A DNA stretch of 64,000 nucleotides from Planctobacterium marinum (GCF_020687805.1 NZ_JAJEWQ010000005.1:186001-250000), one strand, 5' to 3'. Shown: positions 1 through 9,749, counted from the stretch's first letter. The notes: a model not told the origin generated them from the letters alone. Numbers and translations: made by a program.

Positions 1-1791
1 AAAACATATCGCCTAAGTTTTCACCCAAGTGGACTTTTTTATATAGGAATCATAGAAAGTAAAGGTGTTAAAAACAAACTATTCTCTATGCTGCAACAAG
101 ACCCTGCTATATATGAACTGGCTCTTGAAGCAGCCGAAATTGGAGTATGGAGCTGTCAAGTTGCCGCTGAAGGTGAACACCATAATTTGCAATGGACTCT
201 GGATTCACGTTGCCATGCATTAATGGAGCTTGATGGAGAAGACAACAGCTCTATAGGTCAATGGTTTGAATCTCTGGATGAAGATTTACGCAACACCACG
301 ATAGAAGCGCTTAAAAACTGTCTTAAATGTAATAAACGTATGGATCTTGATTTAAAGTTTCAGAACAAACTAGGGCGTACGACCTATCTCAAGTGGATAG
401 GTGAAAGTATAACGCTAGATCAAAAATCAGGAACGCGGATTCATGGTGTGATAAAAGATCAAACTTTTCAAAAAGTCACTACATATGGACTCGAAAAGTT
501 AAACAAATCTTTGACTACAAAAGTAAATGAACGAACAAGTGAGTTAGAACAAGCCAAATTGTTAGCGGAGCAAGCAAACAGCGCCAAAAGTAATTTCCTC
601 GCTATGATGAGTCATGAACTTCGGACCCCAATGAATGCGATCATTGGAAGTTTAGATCTGTTAAACATCCACTCAATGGACCCGGAACAACGAGATTTAG
701 TCAATACAACGAAATCTGCCGCAGTCAACATGGTAAATATTCTGAATGACATTTTGGACTTTAGTAAGGGGGAGGCTGGAAAGATTGAGCTGGAATCAAT
801 TCCTTTTTCCGTTACAGAGATAATAGCAAATGTTGTAGATATCTTTATACCTACAGCCCAAAGTAACCGGGTCCATTTTCGAGTTCTGGAAGATATAAGT
901 TTACCAAAATGGGTCGAGGGAGATCCAAACAGATTACGACAAATATTGTTTAACTTAATTAGTAACGCAATTAAATTTTCTATAAAGCAAAACTCAGAAG
1001 AGCAGGCTCATGTTTCACTGGATGTGAGGGTATTAGAAGTCAATGATTCTGTAGCAGATATACAGTTTACTGTTACAGACAATGGAATTGGAATGGAGAA
1101 AGATACAATTAAAAAGCTTTTTTCACCGTTCTATCAAGCTGAAAAGTCTACCCATAGATTTTATGGTGGTACAGGGTTAGGGCTAGCTATTTGTGGAAAC
1201 CTATGCAACCTGATGGGAGGGAGAATTAGGGTAGTTAGCGAACCCAATAACGGTGCAACATTTAAACTCAGTGTACCATTTTGGTTATCCGAAAACCCCA
1301 TATCAACTGATATTCAGAGTAAAACATTGGGGGTTATTCTGCCTTCTGAACGTGATGAAAAGGTTGACCAAATACTGCAATTTCTTTCATTAAACAACGT
1401 TGTATGTATGGATCTTCAGCCAGACAACATAGATAAATATGACATTTTGTTCTGTTTTTGTGATGGGGAAAATGAAAAGTATATTAAAACCCTTTTTACA
1501 CTAGAGTCGTATAAAAAACCAATCCTGGTAGTTTGTCGGGACACGTCTTTAGTCGCTATTCCGATTCATGCGAGATTACTTGACCTCAACACACTAACCT
1601 TTCATAAAATGTTGGAGCTGGTAAGAGACATTTTAAATAGTGATCTAATTGAAGAGTCCCAAAGGTCCAACTCTTCAATACCTAAAGAAAGGGAAATCTC
1701 TGCTGCACCAAAGGTAGATAAAAAAGCTCGCCTGATGTTGTTAATTTTGATGTGTTGGTTGTGGAAGATAATCCTGTTAACCGAAGAATAA
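1..1791 (+). CDS. Hybrid sensor histidine kinase, kinase part (5' partial, frameshifted at C-terminus)
   Basis: A PAS-like sensing region precedes a coiled linker and a HisKA dimerisation/phospho-acceptor domain with the [10 protein letters not shown] motif (His at residue 176 counted from the ATG at 88). A HATPase domain follows, with its N-box (LISNAIKFS) and G-box ([10 protein letters not shown]). The frame stays open from base 1 to the ATG at 88, so the gene probably begins before the window. After the A6 run at 1720-1725 the frame runs through a nonsensical tail to a stop at 1789-1791, while the expected receiver domain continues in the -1 frame. One extra A would join them. The DNA here is visibly richer in A+T than most of the window, consistent with foreign origin. 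The stimulus is unknown. Confidence 0.8.
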   Translation, partial: KTYRLSFHPSGLFYIGIIESKGVKNKLFSMLQQDPAIYELALEAAEIGVWSCQVAAEGEHHNLQWTLDSRCHALMELDGEDNSSIGQWFESLDEDLRNTTIEALKNCLKCNKRMDLDLKFQNKLGRTTYLKWIGESITLDQKSGTRIHGVIKDQTFQKVTTYGLEKLNKSLTTKVNERTSELEQAKLLAEQANSAKSNFLAMMSHELRTPMNAIIGSLDLLNIHSMDPEQRDLVNTTKSAAVNMVNILNDILDFSKGEAGKIELESIPFSVTEIIANVVDIFIPTAQSNRVHFRVLEDISLPKWVEGDPNRLRQILFNLISNAIKFSIKQNSEEQAHVSLDVRVLEVNDSVADIQFTVTDNGIGMEKDTIKKLFSPFYQAEKSTHRFYGGTGLGLAICGNLCNLMGGRIRVVSEPNNGATFKLSVPFWLSENPISTDIQSKTLGVILPSERDEKVDQILQFLSLNNVVCMDLQPDNIDKYDILFCFCDGENEKYIKTLFTLESYKKPILVVCRDTSLVAIPIHARLLDLNTLTFHKMLELVRDILNSDLIEESQRSNSSIPKEREISAAPKVDKKARLMLLILMCWLWKIILLTEE

Positions 1792-2126
1792 TAGGTCGCC
1801 AGCTACAAAAACTAAATTATTCGTTTCACCTTGCTTGTGACGGAAATGAAGGTATTGAATATTGGAAGAAATATAATCCAAAAGTTATTCTTTCAGACTG
1901 TCACATGCCAAACTTGAGTGGTTATGAAATGACCGAGCGTATTCGAAAGTTAGAGAATAAATTGGCTCATAAACAACGTACTCCAATTCTTGCGATAACC
2001 GGAGCAGGAATGAAAGAAGATCAAGAAGTTTGCCTAAAAGCAGGAATGGACGAAATATTGTTAAAACCAATTCAAATGGAACAGTTACAACAAACTCTTT
2101 CGAAGTGGTTTAAATATGAAAAGTAA
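1752..2126 (+). CDS. Receiver (REC) domain detached from the upstream kinase by a frameshift
   Basis: This is a complete CheY-like receiver. It has the acidic start LVVEDNPVN, the phospho-acceptor Asp in [10 protein letters not shown], the Thr in AITGAG and the conserved Lys in LLKP. It is normally the C-terminal domain of the hybrid kinase directly upstream. The frame is open back to about 1725, where it meets the A6 tract in the kinase frame. The TTG at 1752 has no Shine-Dalgarno sequence, so independent initiation is doubtful. I read it as the receiver half of one split gene. Its last 11 bases overlap the start of the HPt gene. Confidence 0.75.
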   Translation: MLVVEDNPVNRRIIGRQLQKLNYSFHLACDGNEGIEYWKKYNPKVILSDCHMPNLSGYEMTERIRKLENKLAHKQRTPILAITGAGMKEDQEVCLKAGMDEILLKPIQMEQLQQTLSKWFKYEK

Positions 2127-2472
2127 TCTCCCGGTTATTGATGAACAAATACTGATTGGGTTGGTAGGAGAAGATAGCGAAGAACTACGTAGCATCTATG
2201 CCGACTTCGTAGAAGATTTAAAACAGGGGTGCCCTAAGTTAGTTAATGCTGTGCACAAGAAGGATGCTGAAGCTATAAGACAAGGTGCTCACTATTTAAA
2301 AACATCTTCTTCGGGAGTTGGGGCTATGCGACTGAATTTAGTTTTGACAGAAATAGAGAAAACGTCGAAGAACCCAGAGGGGCATGAATTTAATACTGCA
2401 ATATCACATCTGAAAGAATCCGTTATGGAGGTATTAGCAGAGATTCGAATACTTATTAAAAAGTATGAATGA
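2116..2472 (+). CDS. Histidine phosphotransfer (HPt) protein
   Basis: This is a 118-residue helical HPt protein. The motif GAHYLKTSSSGVGA matches the HPt consensus AHxLKGxSxxxGA, with His59 as the likely phosphorylated residue. It overlaps the end of the receiver frame by 11 bases (ATGAAAAGTAA), which suggests translational coupling. In the usual scheme it would take phosphate from the hybrid kinase receiver and pass it to a response regulator elsewhere. No DNA-binding regulator sits next to it, so the final output is not visible here. Confidence 0.8.
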   Translation: MKSNLPVIDEQILIGLVGEDSEELRSIYADFVEDLKQGCPKLVNAVHKKDAEAIRQGAHYLKTSSSGVGAMRLNLVLTEIEKTSKNPEGHEFNTAISHLKESVMEVLAEIRILIKKYE

Positions 2473-2522
2473 CAAGCAAAAGATCCACAAAAAAGCAAAC
2501 CCAACCATCTAAATCCTAGAAC

Positions 2523-2810
2523 CTAATTGTTATGACTTTTCTGTAATAAAGTGAGTCCGTCCTGTTTAGGAAGGTAATGCTCAGCAAAGATGATATCTAT
2601 TTCTTCAGATGCCATTACCTCGAGGGCTTCAAAGCCATTGTCAGCATGAAACACTTTGGTGAAACCGGCATTATTGAGCATGCCTGAAATCGCTACCCAC
2701 ATGTTCATCACGTTTTCCATAACGATAACGCTCATATTTCTGCAAGGACTCACTATTCCGGAAAACGCGGTTGCATTGCGGGGAGTTAGTTCATTCATAC
2801 GGCAATCCAT
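2523..2810 (-). CDS. Truncated, degenerate receiver-like protein
   Basis: From about residue 26 the protein reads as the first two thirds of a receiver domain, up to YLPKQDGLTLL. It then stops, so the Thr and Lys of the alpha4-beta5 face are missing. At the position of the phospho-acceptor Asp it carries Glu (FAEHYLP), a substitution that can mimic phosphorylation. The start is uncertain: ATGs at 2810, 2798 and 2735 are all possible and none has a clear Shine-Dalgarno sequence. It is either a gene remnant or a small constitutive receiver-like adaptor. No other copy is in the window. Confidence 0.45.
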   Translation of the reverse strand: MDCRMNELTPRNATAFSGIVSPCRNMSVIVMENVMNMWVAISGMLNNAGFTKVFHADNGFEALEVMASEEIDIIFAEHYLPKQDGLTLLQKSHNN

Positions 2811-2814
2811 GTTT

Positions 2815-2848
2815 GCTATTAGAATTTGAGAAAAGGCTTTCTAATAGC
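2815..2848. repeat. 10-bp perfect inverted repeat upstream of the truncated receiver gene
   Basis: GCTATTAGAA (2815-2824) and TTCTAATAGC (2839-2848) are perfect inverted repeats around a 14-base spacer. The element starts 5 bases upstream of the ATG at 2810 on the minus strand. It could be an operator or a 5' hairpin. No T-run follows on either strand, so it is not an intrinsic terminator. Confidence 0.5.
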
Positions 2849-3000
2849 ATAGTCAATTAATGTTGGATAAACGAAATTATTGTAAAAAATTACGCAACTC
2901 TTCAGAGCAAGCATCTTTTTTGGCTGTACTCACGTTATTGAATTACACTAGGGCATGATTTACTTAATGACTTTCTAAACCGGTTACCAGAGGGGCAACA

Positions 3001-3927
3001 TTGAGTATTCACTCCCCCGATAGCAAAGCCAAAATACTAATCATTGATGATGATCGCTACTTTTTAGAAATGGCCAATAACGCCTTGTCTGAAATGTGTG
3101 ACGTGCTCACCGAGTCCAATGCGCAAAAAGGGTTAAAAAGAGCACTGGCTGAACCCACTCCTGACCTGATTATATTAGATGTAATTATTCCCGGTTTATC
3201 CGGGTATCAGATCTGCCGCGAACTTAAGCAGAATATGAAAACCTTTAACATCCCGGTGGTGTTTGTCTCGTCACTGGAACAAATATCTGAAATTACCCGA
3301 TGTTTTGATCTGGGTGCCGTCGATTTTATCAGTAAACCCGTGCAGATGCCGTTGCTGCTGGCGAAGATAAAAAACCACCTGATGATGAAGTTACAAAGGG
3401 ATATGCTGGAAGAATTAGCCACCAAAGATCCACTCACCGGTTTAGACAACAAGCGCAGCTACAATCAGGTATTAGCCAGTGAATGGAAACGCGCCCAAAG
3501 GGATCAGCAAGCTATCAGCCTGGTGATGTGCGATATCGATTTTTTTAAGAAATACAATGACCACTATGGACATGGTCAGGGTGATACCTGTCTGCAACAG
3601 GTGGCTGCCAGTCTGTTTAAAACAGCCAGCCGCCCAGGCGATCTGGTCGCGCGGGTTGGGGGCGAAGAATTTGCCGTTATTCTGCCCAATACGGAACGAG
3701 AAGGTGCCTGGCGGGTTGCGAACAACTTACTGGTGCATCTGCGTAAAAAGCAGTTGCCACATGCCAAATCGCCCATTCACAAACATATAACGATAAGCGT
3801 TGGTGTCGCTACTCATATCCCTCAACAGGATGAAGCGCCGGCGCTGTTGTTTGATCTGGCCGATGCCGCTCTGTACCGCGCCAAGGACCAGGGCCGAAAT
3901 CGGGTCATTGCCCACGAAGACGACTAA
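3001..3927 (+). CDS. Response regulator diguanylate cyclase (REC-GGDEF)
   Basis: The N-terminal receiver (about residues 10-125) has LIIDDD, the phospho-acceptor Asp in LILDVIIPG and the Lys in ISKPV. A GGDEF domain follows, with DPLTGLDN at its start and GGEEF at residues 220-224, so it should make c-di-GMP. RPGD at 211-214, exactly five residues before the GGEEF motif, is the product-inhibition I-site. The chosen start is the TTG at 3001, preceded by AGAGGGG at good spacing. It is the only GGDEF protein here with an intact active site. It converges with the hybrid kinase, which could phosphorylate it. Confidence 0.9.
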   Translation: MSIHSPDSKAKILIIDDDRYFLEMANNALSEMCDVLTESNAQKGLKRALAEPTPDLIILDVIIPGLSGYQICRELKQNMKTFNIPVVFVSSLEQISEITRCFDLGAVDFISKPVQMPLLLAKIKNHLMMKLQRDMLEELATKDPLTGLDNKRSYNQVLASEWKRAQRDQQAISLVMCDIDFFKKYNDHYGHGQGDTCLQQVAASLFKTASRPGDLVARVGGEEFAVILPNTEREGAWRVANNLLVHLRKKQLPHAKSPIHKHITISVGVATHIPQQDEAPALLFDLADAALYRAKDQGRNRVIAHEDD

Positions 3928-3946
3928 CAAAAAACCGGTAGAGTCG

Positions 3947-6523
3947 TTATTTATTCAACTGGGCTAAAATGGCATTCAATAACTCGTCTTTAACCACTGG
4001 CTTTGCAATGTGACCCTGCATTCCCGCCTGCAAACAGCGTTTTCGGTCTGCAGCCATGGCATTCGCCGTGGTGGCTAAAATGGGGATATTGTCCCATTCC
4101 GGGTTTTTGCGGATCGCCTCCGCCGCTTCGACACCGTCCATGATGGGCATTTGCATGTCCATCAGAATAATGTGTGGCCTGAACCCTTTGTTTAACAGAT
4201 CCAGACATTCCTGACCGTTTTCTGCAAATTTGGTGACCGCACCCGCGTTTTTTAACATGGCTCCCGCCACCTGCTGATTAATCGGATTATCTTCTACCAC
4301 TAACACCAGGCGACGCGCCAACGGGCTGTCCTGTGGTTGTGCTTTTTCCGGAGTTTCGTCATCGGCAAACGGGATGGTGGTGCTTAACACGGAATCGTAA
4401 AGGGTGGACGGCGTAAAGGGTTTTAATAAAACATCATCACAAATCACCAGGCTATTTTCACCATAGTCTTTGCGGTTGTGCGACACAATGATCAGATGCA
4501 CAATATCAACCTGCGACTGCTGCCACTCAGCCAGGACCTGCTTGTCTATGGTGTCCAGAATGGCTTCGTCAATCAGCAGGACCCGTTGGGCACCTTCTGC
4601 CAGTTGCGAATTTCGCAAATCATCCAGGCTTCGCACACAGTTGGAAGGCCAACCTAAGATAGAACATTGACGTTGAATAATCGCCTGAGCATTGACGTTT
4701 TTGGTGAGTACCATGACCTGACAAATATCAATGCCCTGAAAGAGGCGTTTATCTTCCTGAGACTCCTCGGCTTTTTGCAGTTGAATATTGAACTGGAAAG
4801 TACTGCCAGCCCCTTCTTTACTGCTGACCCCGATAGTGCCGTGCATCAGTTCCACTAACTGTCGGGCGATACTTAAGCCCAGGCCCGTACCCCCAAATTT
4901 ACTGCTGGTTTCCCCGGATGCCTGCGTAAAGGCACTAAACACTTTCGTCGCTTGTTCATCTGTCATGCCAATACCGGTGTCCTGCACCTCAAATCCCAGT
5001 TGCAGTTGTTTTTCATCTTCTGATAACACGGCGACGCGCACGTTAATTTCGCCTTTACTGGTAAACTTGATGGCATTGCTGACCAGGTTACTGATGATCT
5101 GATTTAATCGCACCGAATCACCAATCACAGTTTTGGGGCAACTAGGATCAATATCTATCCACAAATCAATCGGTTTACCATAGGCAGCACGCCCCATCAT
5201 TTGTCCGGTTTGCTTTAACAGATTATCCAGTCGAAATGGCGCAATCACTATCTCCAGTTTGCCGGCTTCTATCTTAGAAAAATCAAGAATGTCGTCGATA
5301 ATTCGGCTCAGCAACGAAAAGCTGGTGATGGCCTGCTCCAGGTTATCATGAATTTTTTTGTAGTTGCGCTCTCCCTGGGTAATTTGCAATAGGCCATATA
5401 CGCCATTCATGGGAGTGCGAATTTCATGGGACATCCGGGCCAGAAATTCCGCTTTGGCTTTTTCGGCTTCTCTGGCTTGTTGCGAGGCCTTATCCGCATT
5501 GTCTTTCTCTTCGTGCAATTGTCTGATTAGCCTGAACAAGAAAACATTGATAACCACCGCAATGAAGATCCCAAATACTAACCCCGCCAGTATCAAATAA
5601 GCCGAGCGCTCCTGATACAACATGGTGCTTTGCGGTTTTTTCATGATGAGCCAAAACTCAGGGTCATCCAGCGCCACCGAAATCACCTTGTGGGTAGGCA
5701 GGCTGATTTTATCCATCACAAATTCATCGGAAAATGACTCAGGCAGCACCTGAGTCACTTTATAATCTTGCAGCTCGGGGAAGCGATTGCGCACCTGGTT
5801 TTCCGGCCTGTCCAGCAACCATCCCCAGGCAGAGTTGTCCGGCGCACTCAGGAAAAACCCCTTGTCGTTTACCAGCCAGTGGTTATTTTTACTTTGTAAA
5901 TCGGCCAGTCGTGCGAAGGTGGCGCTGAGATCAAAATTAAAGACCACCACCCCTTGTAGTTCACCTTCCTTGAAATATTTAGCAGAGCTTCGAATAGTCG
6001 GACGCAGCGGCATTTCCACAACGTTATTTTCTTTATTCAAATCCAAAGGCGACACGTAAATCCCGGCATCCAGCGCCAGTGCTTCCAGGAAATAATGACG
6101 ACCGGCTTTGTTTTGCAATTCGTCAGTATTGCGCCAGGCCACCCCCTGCTCAGCACGTTCCGCGCGATAGATCTCATCGCCATTGGCAGCAATAAATCGC
6201 GCCTGCTGCAAAGTAGGGTATACGCGAAACAGCGCCTGCCAGTGAGACTGCAATGTCTGCAAGGCATGTTGATCATCTTCTGCGGCTATGATTAAGTCAC
6301 TTGAGGAAGCCGAGGCGGCAAGGTTGACGGCGTCGTTCGCGATAGATTGCAACTCGGTATCGACCTGTTGCAATAAGGTATCAAATTCTTGTTGCACCAC
6401 ATCGTCAGTGAATCGCTTAGTCTCCACCCAGACAAAAGCGGCAATCGCCATCATCATGCTGACAATCACTGTGGTTATCAGCACCAACAACACCTTGGTT
6501 TTATAGATTCGCATTAACGCCAT
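3947..6523 (-). CDS. Membrane hybrid sensor histidine kinase with Cache-like periplasmic domain
   Basis: This 858-residue protein has a transmembrane helix at about 9-32, a periplasmic region of roughly 270 residues of double-Cache character, and a second helix at about 310-330. HisKA follows (MSHEIRTPMNG, His366), then HATPase (N-box LVSNAIKFT, G-box GGTGLGLSIA). Next is a region that looks like a receiver without its phospho-acceptor (about 595-710), and finally a complete receiver (VVEDNPINQQ, Asp789 in MDMQMP, Lys in AKPV). The family senses small ligands outside the membrane. There is no HPt domain, so phosphate would leave through a separate protein. It is surrounded by REC/GGDEF/EAL genes, which are plausible partners. 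Confidence 0.88.
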   Translation of the reverse strand: MALMRIYKTKVLLVLITTVIVSMMMAIAAFVWVETKRFTDDVVQQEFDTLLQQVDTELQSIANDAVNLAASASSSDLIIAAEDDQHALQTLQSHWQALFRVYPTLQQARFIAANGDEIYRAERAEQGVAWRNTDELQNKAGRHYFLEALALDAGIYVSPLDLNKENNVVEMPLRPTIRSSAKYFKEGELQGVVVFNFDLSATFARLADLQSKNNHWLVNDKGFFLSAPDNSAWGWLLDRPENQVRNRFPELQDYKVTQVLPESFSDEFVMDKISLPTHKVISVALDDPEFWLIMKKPQSTMLYQERSAYLILAGLVFGIFIAVVINVFLFRLIRQLHEEKDNADKASQQAREAEKAKAEFLARMSHEIRTPMNGVYGLLQITQGERNYKKIHDNLEQAITSFSLLSRIIDDILDFSKIEAGKLEIVIAPFRLDNLLKQTGQMMGRAAYGKPIDLWIDIDPSCPKTVIGDSVRLNQIISNLVSNAIKFTSKGEINVRVAVLSEDEKQLQLGFEVQDTGIGMTDEQATKVFSAFTQASGETSSKFGGTGLGLSIARQLVELMHGTIGVSSKEGAGSTFQFNIQLQKAEESQEDKRLFQGIDICQVMVLTKNVNAQAIIQRQCSILGWPSNCVRSLDDLRNSQLAEGAQRVLLIDEAILDTIDKQVLAEWQQSQVDIVHLIIVSHNRKDYGENSLVICDDVLLKPFTPSTLYDSVLSTTIPFADDETPEKAQPQDSPLARRLVLVVEDNPINQQVAGAMLKNAGAVTKFAENGQECLDLLNKGFRPHIILMDMQMPIMDGVEAAEAIRKNPEWDNIPILATTANAMAADRKRCLQAGMQGHIAKPVVKDELLNAILAQLNK

Positions 6524-6758
6524 ACCGCTTTATCTCCTGTCCTTGCCTGCTCAATGTCTGACTTTTTAACTGTTTTAGACCCTTTTTACTTATTGCTATT
6601 GCCACAGCCAGAACACCACTATCACATATTCTAAGACTAAAGTATTAAACAAATTCAACTTAAGTCTAATTTAGTGTTTGAGTGTTTGTCAGCTATGCTG
6701 AAGCCAGTTAATTTACACTCACGTATTTCCCCAATCAGGTTAAATAAGGCCTCTGATA

Positions 6759-7532
6759 ATGCAACTAAATGGTACTCCCGCAATCAACATCCAGAATAAC
6801 GCTATGAGTATTGATACTTCCCTTGAAGTGGCTTTCCAACCGATATTGGAAACCAACAGCTTAAATTTGGTGGGCTTTGAGGCCCTGCTACGGGTTATTT
6901 CTGAAAACGAGATGCTGCCCACCCAACAATACTTACATTCTGCAGCCAGTTCGAATGATATAGAACAGCTGGATCGCTGGGTTATCGAAGAGAGTATAAA
7001 TACCTTTTCAGAATGGGCAGAAAATTATCACCAGCCGCTTTATTTAAACATCAATCTGTCAGAAGCGACCTTAGCCAGGGCTGACTTTCCGGGTTTCCTG
7101 CAATATACGCTGCTGCAACACATTGTTTATTCTGAAAATGTAAACCTTGAAATAGATGCGCGCTATCTGGCCAATCCGGATTGCCTGGCAAATATCTCGG
7201 TACTGGTGGAGCTTGGAATCAGGTTTACCCTGAATCTCGCGCATATGGACGAAAGTGCCATCGCAGACAAAGGCTATGGATTTTCAAGTTGTAAGATCCC
7301 GGCCAGTTGGCTGTCAGACAATAGCAATAATCAACACTGGCTGGAAACCCTGCGGGCAATGTCTGAGAGAGGCATTCAGCTGATAGCCACTAATGTTGAA
7401 ACTTCAGGGGCATTGCAACAATGCAGTGACCTGGGGATTTCTTCCTTTCAGGGCTATTTTAGCGCTAAGCCTTTGCCCAAGGCAGATTTCGAGTGCTGGT
7501 TTTTAAATCAGACAGAAATAACAGAAAACTAA
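6759..7532 (+). CDS. EAL-domain protein lacking catalytic residues
   Basis: This 257-residue single-domain protein keeps the family frame: EALLR at 41-45, NINLS near 97-101, LEI at 130-132, K near KIP and a terminal QGYF. It has lost the residues that bind the catalytic metals. The DDFG segment is replaced by LNLAHM (158-163), the second Glu of the ExTE motif is Ala, and AEGVE reads ATNVE. Phosphodiesterase activity is therefore unlikely. It may bind c-di-GMP or act through protein contacts, as other degenerate EAL proteins do. It is divergent from the Cache hybrid kinase and convergent with a REC protein whose GGDEF domain is also degenerate. Confidence 0.8.
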   Translation: MQLNGTPAINIQNNAMSIDTSLEVAFQPILETNSLNLVGFEALLRVISENEMLPTQQYLHSAASSNDIEQLDRWVIEESINTFSEWAENYHQPLYLNINLSEATLARADFPGFLQYTLLQHIVYSENVNLEIDARYLANPDCLANISVLVELGIRFTLNLAHMDESAIADKGYGFSSCKIPASWLSDNSNNQHWLETLRAMSERGIQLIATNVETSGALQQCSDLGISSFQGYFSAKPLPKADFECWFLNQTEITEN

Positions 7533-7546
7533 TACCTGTTCCGGGA

Positions 7547-8467
7547 TCAGGTGCCAATCGTCAACACGATCCCGCGTTTTTCAATATTCTCCTGCCTGGA
7601 TTGCAACCAGGCTTTGTCAGCCGCCAGCTTTAAGCCTTCTGAGCTTGAATAATCAGACACTAATCCTGCTGCAATGCCAATACTGGCAATCAGTTCAGCA
7701 TCCTGACAGTGACCCACATCAGGTGTGCCACGGGTAATGGTGTGCATTAATGTCTGTAAAATGTGCTGTAGTTGCTCCGGCGATTTATCCAACGCAGACA
7801 CAGCAAAGGTGTAGCCAAAGTACCGGGCTATTTCGCAGTGTACCCCTTCAAAGGCAAATGCCAGCTTTTTGGCGAATACGTGCAGAAAATCCTCACGGTT
7901 ATTTATACCTTGGTACCTGGGTAAAAAATCCACGTTGTCCAGGCTAATGAAGGTCAGTGAAACTACCTGATTTAGCACCCTGGCGGTTAACCAAAGATTA
8001 TTGAAGTGGCTATTAAAGCCCCGGGTATTCTGTAGATGGGTAATGGGATCGGTGACACAACGCTGTGCCAACTCCTTACGGGTGATATGATCGCGCAGGT
8101 GTGCTTTGACTTTTTCTTTTAACACCCGAATATTGAGCGGCTTAAACACCAAATCAACACCGCCGACCTCGTAGGATTTGACCACTTCGTTGTCATCGCG
8201 TAGCCCGGTGACAAAAACTATAGGTACGCCTTTGGTACATTCATTTTGGCACAACTGCTGGGCCACCATGTGCCCATCCTTACCTGGCAAATTGATATCC
8301 AGTATGATCAAATCCGGCGGTATTTTTTGCGTGGCCAACACTATGCCTTCAGCGCCGGCTAAAGCCACAAACATGTTGTAATCATCACCTAAGGACTCAC
8401 AAATGAGATCCGTAACGGCAGGATCATCATCAATAACCAAGATATTGTATTTTTTATTGGAAACCAT
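7547..8467 (-). CDS. Response regulator with degenerate GGDEF domain
   Basis: The receiver (about 5-125) is intact: LVIDDD, LILDINLPGKDG, FVTG and FKPL are all present. The second half keeps the GGDEF fold pattern (VTDPITHLQNTRGF at its beginning, IASIGIAAG near its end), but the GGDEF position reads YFGYTF. Cyclase activity is very unlikely. It may be a phosphorylation-dependent binding protein. It ends 15 bases from the convergent EAL-like gene and is related in layout to the next gene at 8610-9587. Confidence 0.82.
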   Translation of the reverse strand: MVSNKKYNILVIDDDPAVTDLICESLGDDYNMFVALAGAEGIVLATQKIPPDLIILDINLPGKDGHMVAQQLCQNECTKGVPIVFVTGLRDDNEVVKSYEVGGVDLVFKPLNIRVLKEKVKAHLRDHITRKELAQRCVTDPITHLQNTRGFNSHFNNLWLTARVLNQVVSLTFISLDNVDFLPRYQGINNREDFLHVFAKKLAFAFEGVHCEIARYFGYTFAVSALDKSPEQLQHILQTLMHTITRGTPDVGHCQDAELIASIGIAAGLVSDYSSSEGLKLAADKAWLQSRQENIEKRGIVLTIGT

Positions 8468-8609
8468 AAAAAGGGCTCATCTCATTCTGGTCTTTTGGAG
8501 CAGCAACAGGGGCTTAGCACAGTCTGAATAATTCTTCTTTGTCTCATAAAGCTAGCTGCAGAATAGATATTTGTCAGCACTGTCTGTAAAAAAATTACCA
8601 ACGGGCCGG

Positions 8610-9587
8610 TTACAATATCGCCTGAAAGAGCGGTTCAAACAGGGGGGCATCCCGGCGCTTTAAGCGACTACACATCCCCCGGACAATATCTCTGTCCGCC
8701 ATGTCTTGCAAGACCTTGTTGATGGTCGACAATAACTCTATAGCACGGGTTTTTACCGCATAGTTAGTTAAGGCGCAAACTTTGAGTTCAATGTTTTGAG
8801 AAAAGCACGACAACTGCAGCGCATCTTTGTTGTACACTTGTTGAAACAGCATAAAGGCCATATGTCGGGCGGACTCTTCTGCAGATTCAGGATACAGACA
8901 ATAAAAGCGATTACGGGTCGCTCTGATCACCACGTGATTGCGGCTTACAGAGAGAGATTCGAGTAGCCGGTTCAACCCAGTTACCCAGATATCATATTGG
9001 CGATAGCCAAGTTGATTGATAATGTCCTCAACATTGTCGATTTCTATGCATAACAGCGAGAGCGGGAGTTCTCTGCGAGCGGAAATCTGCAATTGATTTT
9101 CCAGCAGACAATCAAACCAGGACATGTTCTTTAACATTGAGTGGGTATTAAAGCAGGTTATGCGCCGAAGTTCCTGCAAGTGCTGTTTTAACGACAATTG
9201 CAATTTCACCCGGTATTGCACTATGTCTCGCTCAACGGGTTTGCACAAATAATCGGTACAACCGACTTCCCAGCACTGGCGCTCAATCTTAATGTCATTG
9301 CTGGCGCTCAGAAACATCACCGGCGTTTCTGCTGTAGCTTCGTGGTGTTTAATGTTGCGACAGGCAGAAATTCCATCCACTCTGGGCATCTCAATGTCCA
9401 TCACCACCAGATCGGGTTTTCCCGTCAGGCATAACTCAAAGGCTTCGTCACCATCACTGGCAGTAATAATACTGGCCAGCGGACTTAACACGTCAGCCAC
9501 CAACAGTGATTCACTAGGTTGATCGTCTACCACTAATATTTTTGGAAGTATCGATGTTTTTTGCGCTAATGCGCTACCTGACAGCAT
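8610..9587 (-). CDS. Response regulator with strongly degenerate GGDEF domain
   Basis: The receiver (about 16-135) keeps LVVDDQ, the phospho-acceptor Asp in VVMDIEMPRVDG, the Ser in FLSAS and the Lys in CKPV. Residues 150-325 resemble a GGDEF scaffold (LSLLCIEIDNVEDII corresponds to the beta-strand with the metal-binding Asp), but the GGDEF motif is replaced by ATRNRF. Enzymatic activity is therefore unlikely. It reads in the same direction as the other degenerate REC-GGDEF gene, 142 bases upstream of it, so the two may have arisen by duplication or serve one kinase. Confidence 0.8.
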   Translation of the reverse strand: MLSGSALAQKTSILPKILVVDDQPSESLLVADVLSPLASIITASDGDEAFELCLTGKPDLVVMDIEMPRVDGISACRNIKHHEATAETPVMFLSASNDIKIERQCWEVGCTDYLCKPVERDIVQYRVKLQLSLKQHLQELRRITCFNTHSMLKNMSWFDCLLENQLQISARRELPLSLLCIEIDNVEDIINQLGYRQYDIWVTGLNRLLESLSVSRNHVVIRATRNRFYCLYPESAEESARHMAFMLFQQVYNKDALQLSCFSQNIELKVCALTNYAVKTRAIELLSTINKVLQDMADRDIVRGMCSRLKRRDAPLFEPLFQAIL

Positions 9588-9749
9588 GATTAAACCCTCT
9601 TAGATAATAAGAGCTTACACGCTGCACCATAGATTAAATATTATACTTTGGTTCCACCAGTGAACTGTCCTCCACTTTGCAGTGGTAATTTTTTGGTTAT
9701 TGCACAAAAATGCGATGAAGACTTGAGATAAACCCAAAAACTGACCACT

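Noticed and set aside
1719-1726. Canonical -1 programmed frameshift heptamer A AAA AAG
   Set aside because: The run is read as AAA AAA G in the kinase frame, so the heptamer is out of phase and only one codon could slip cleanly.
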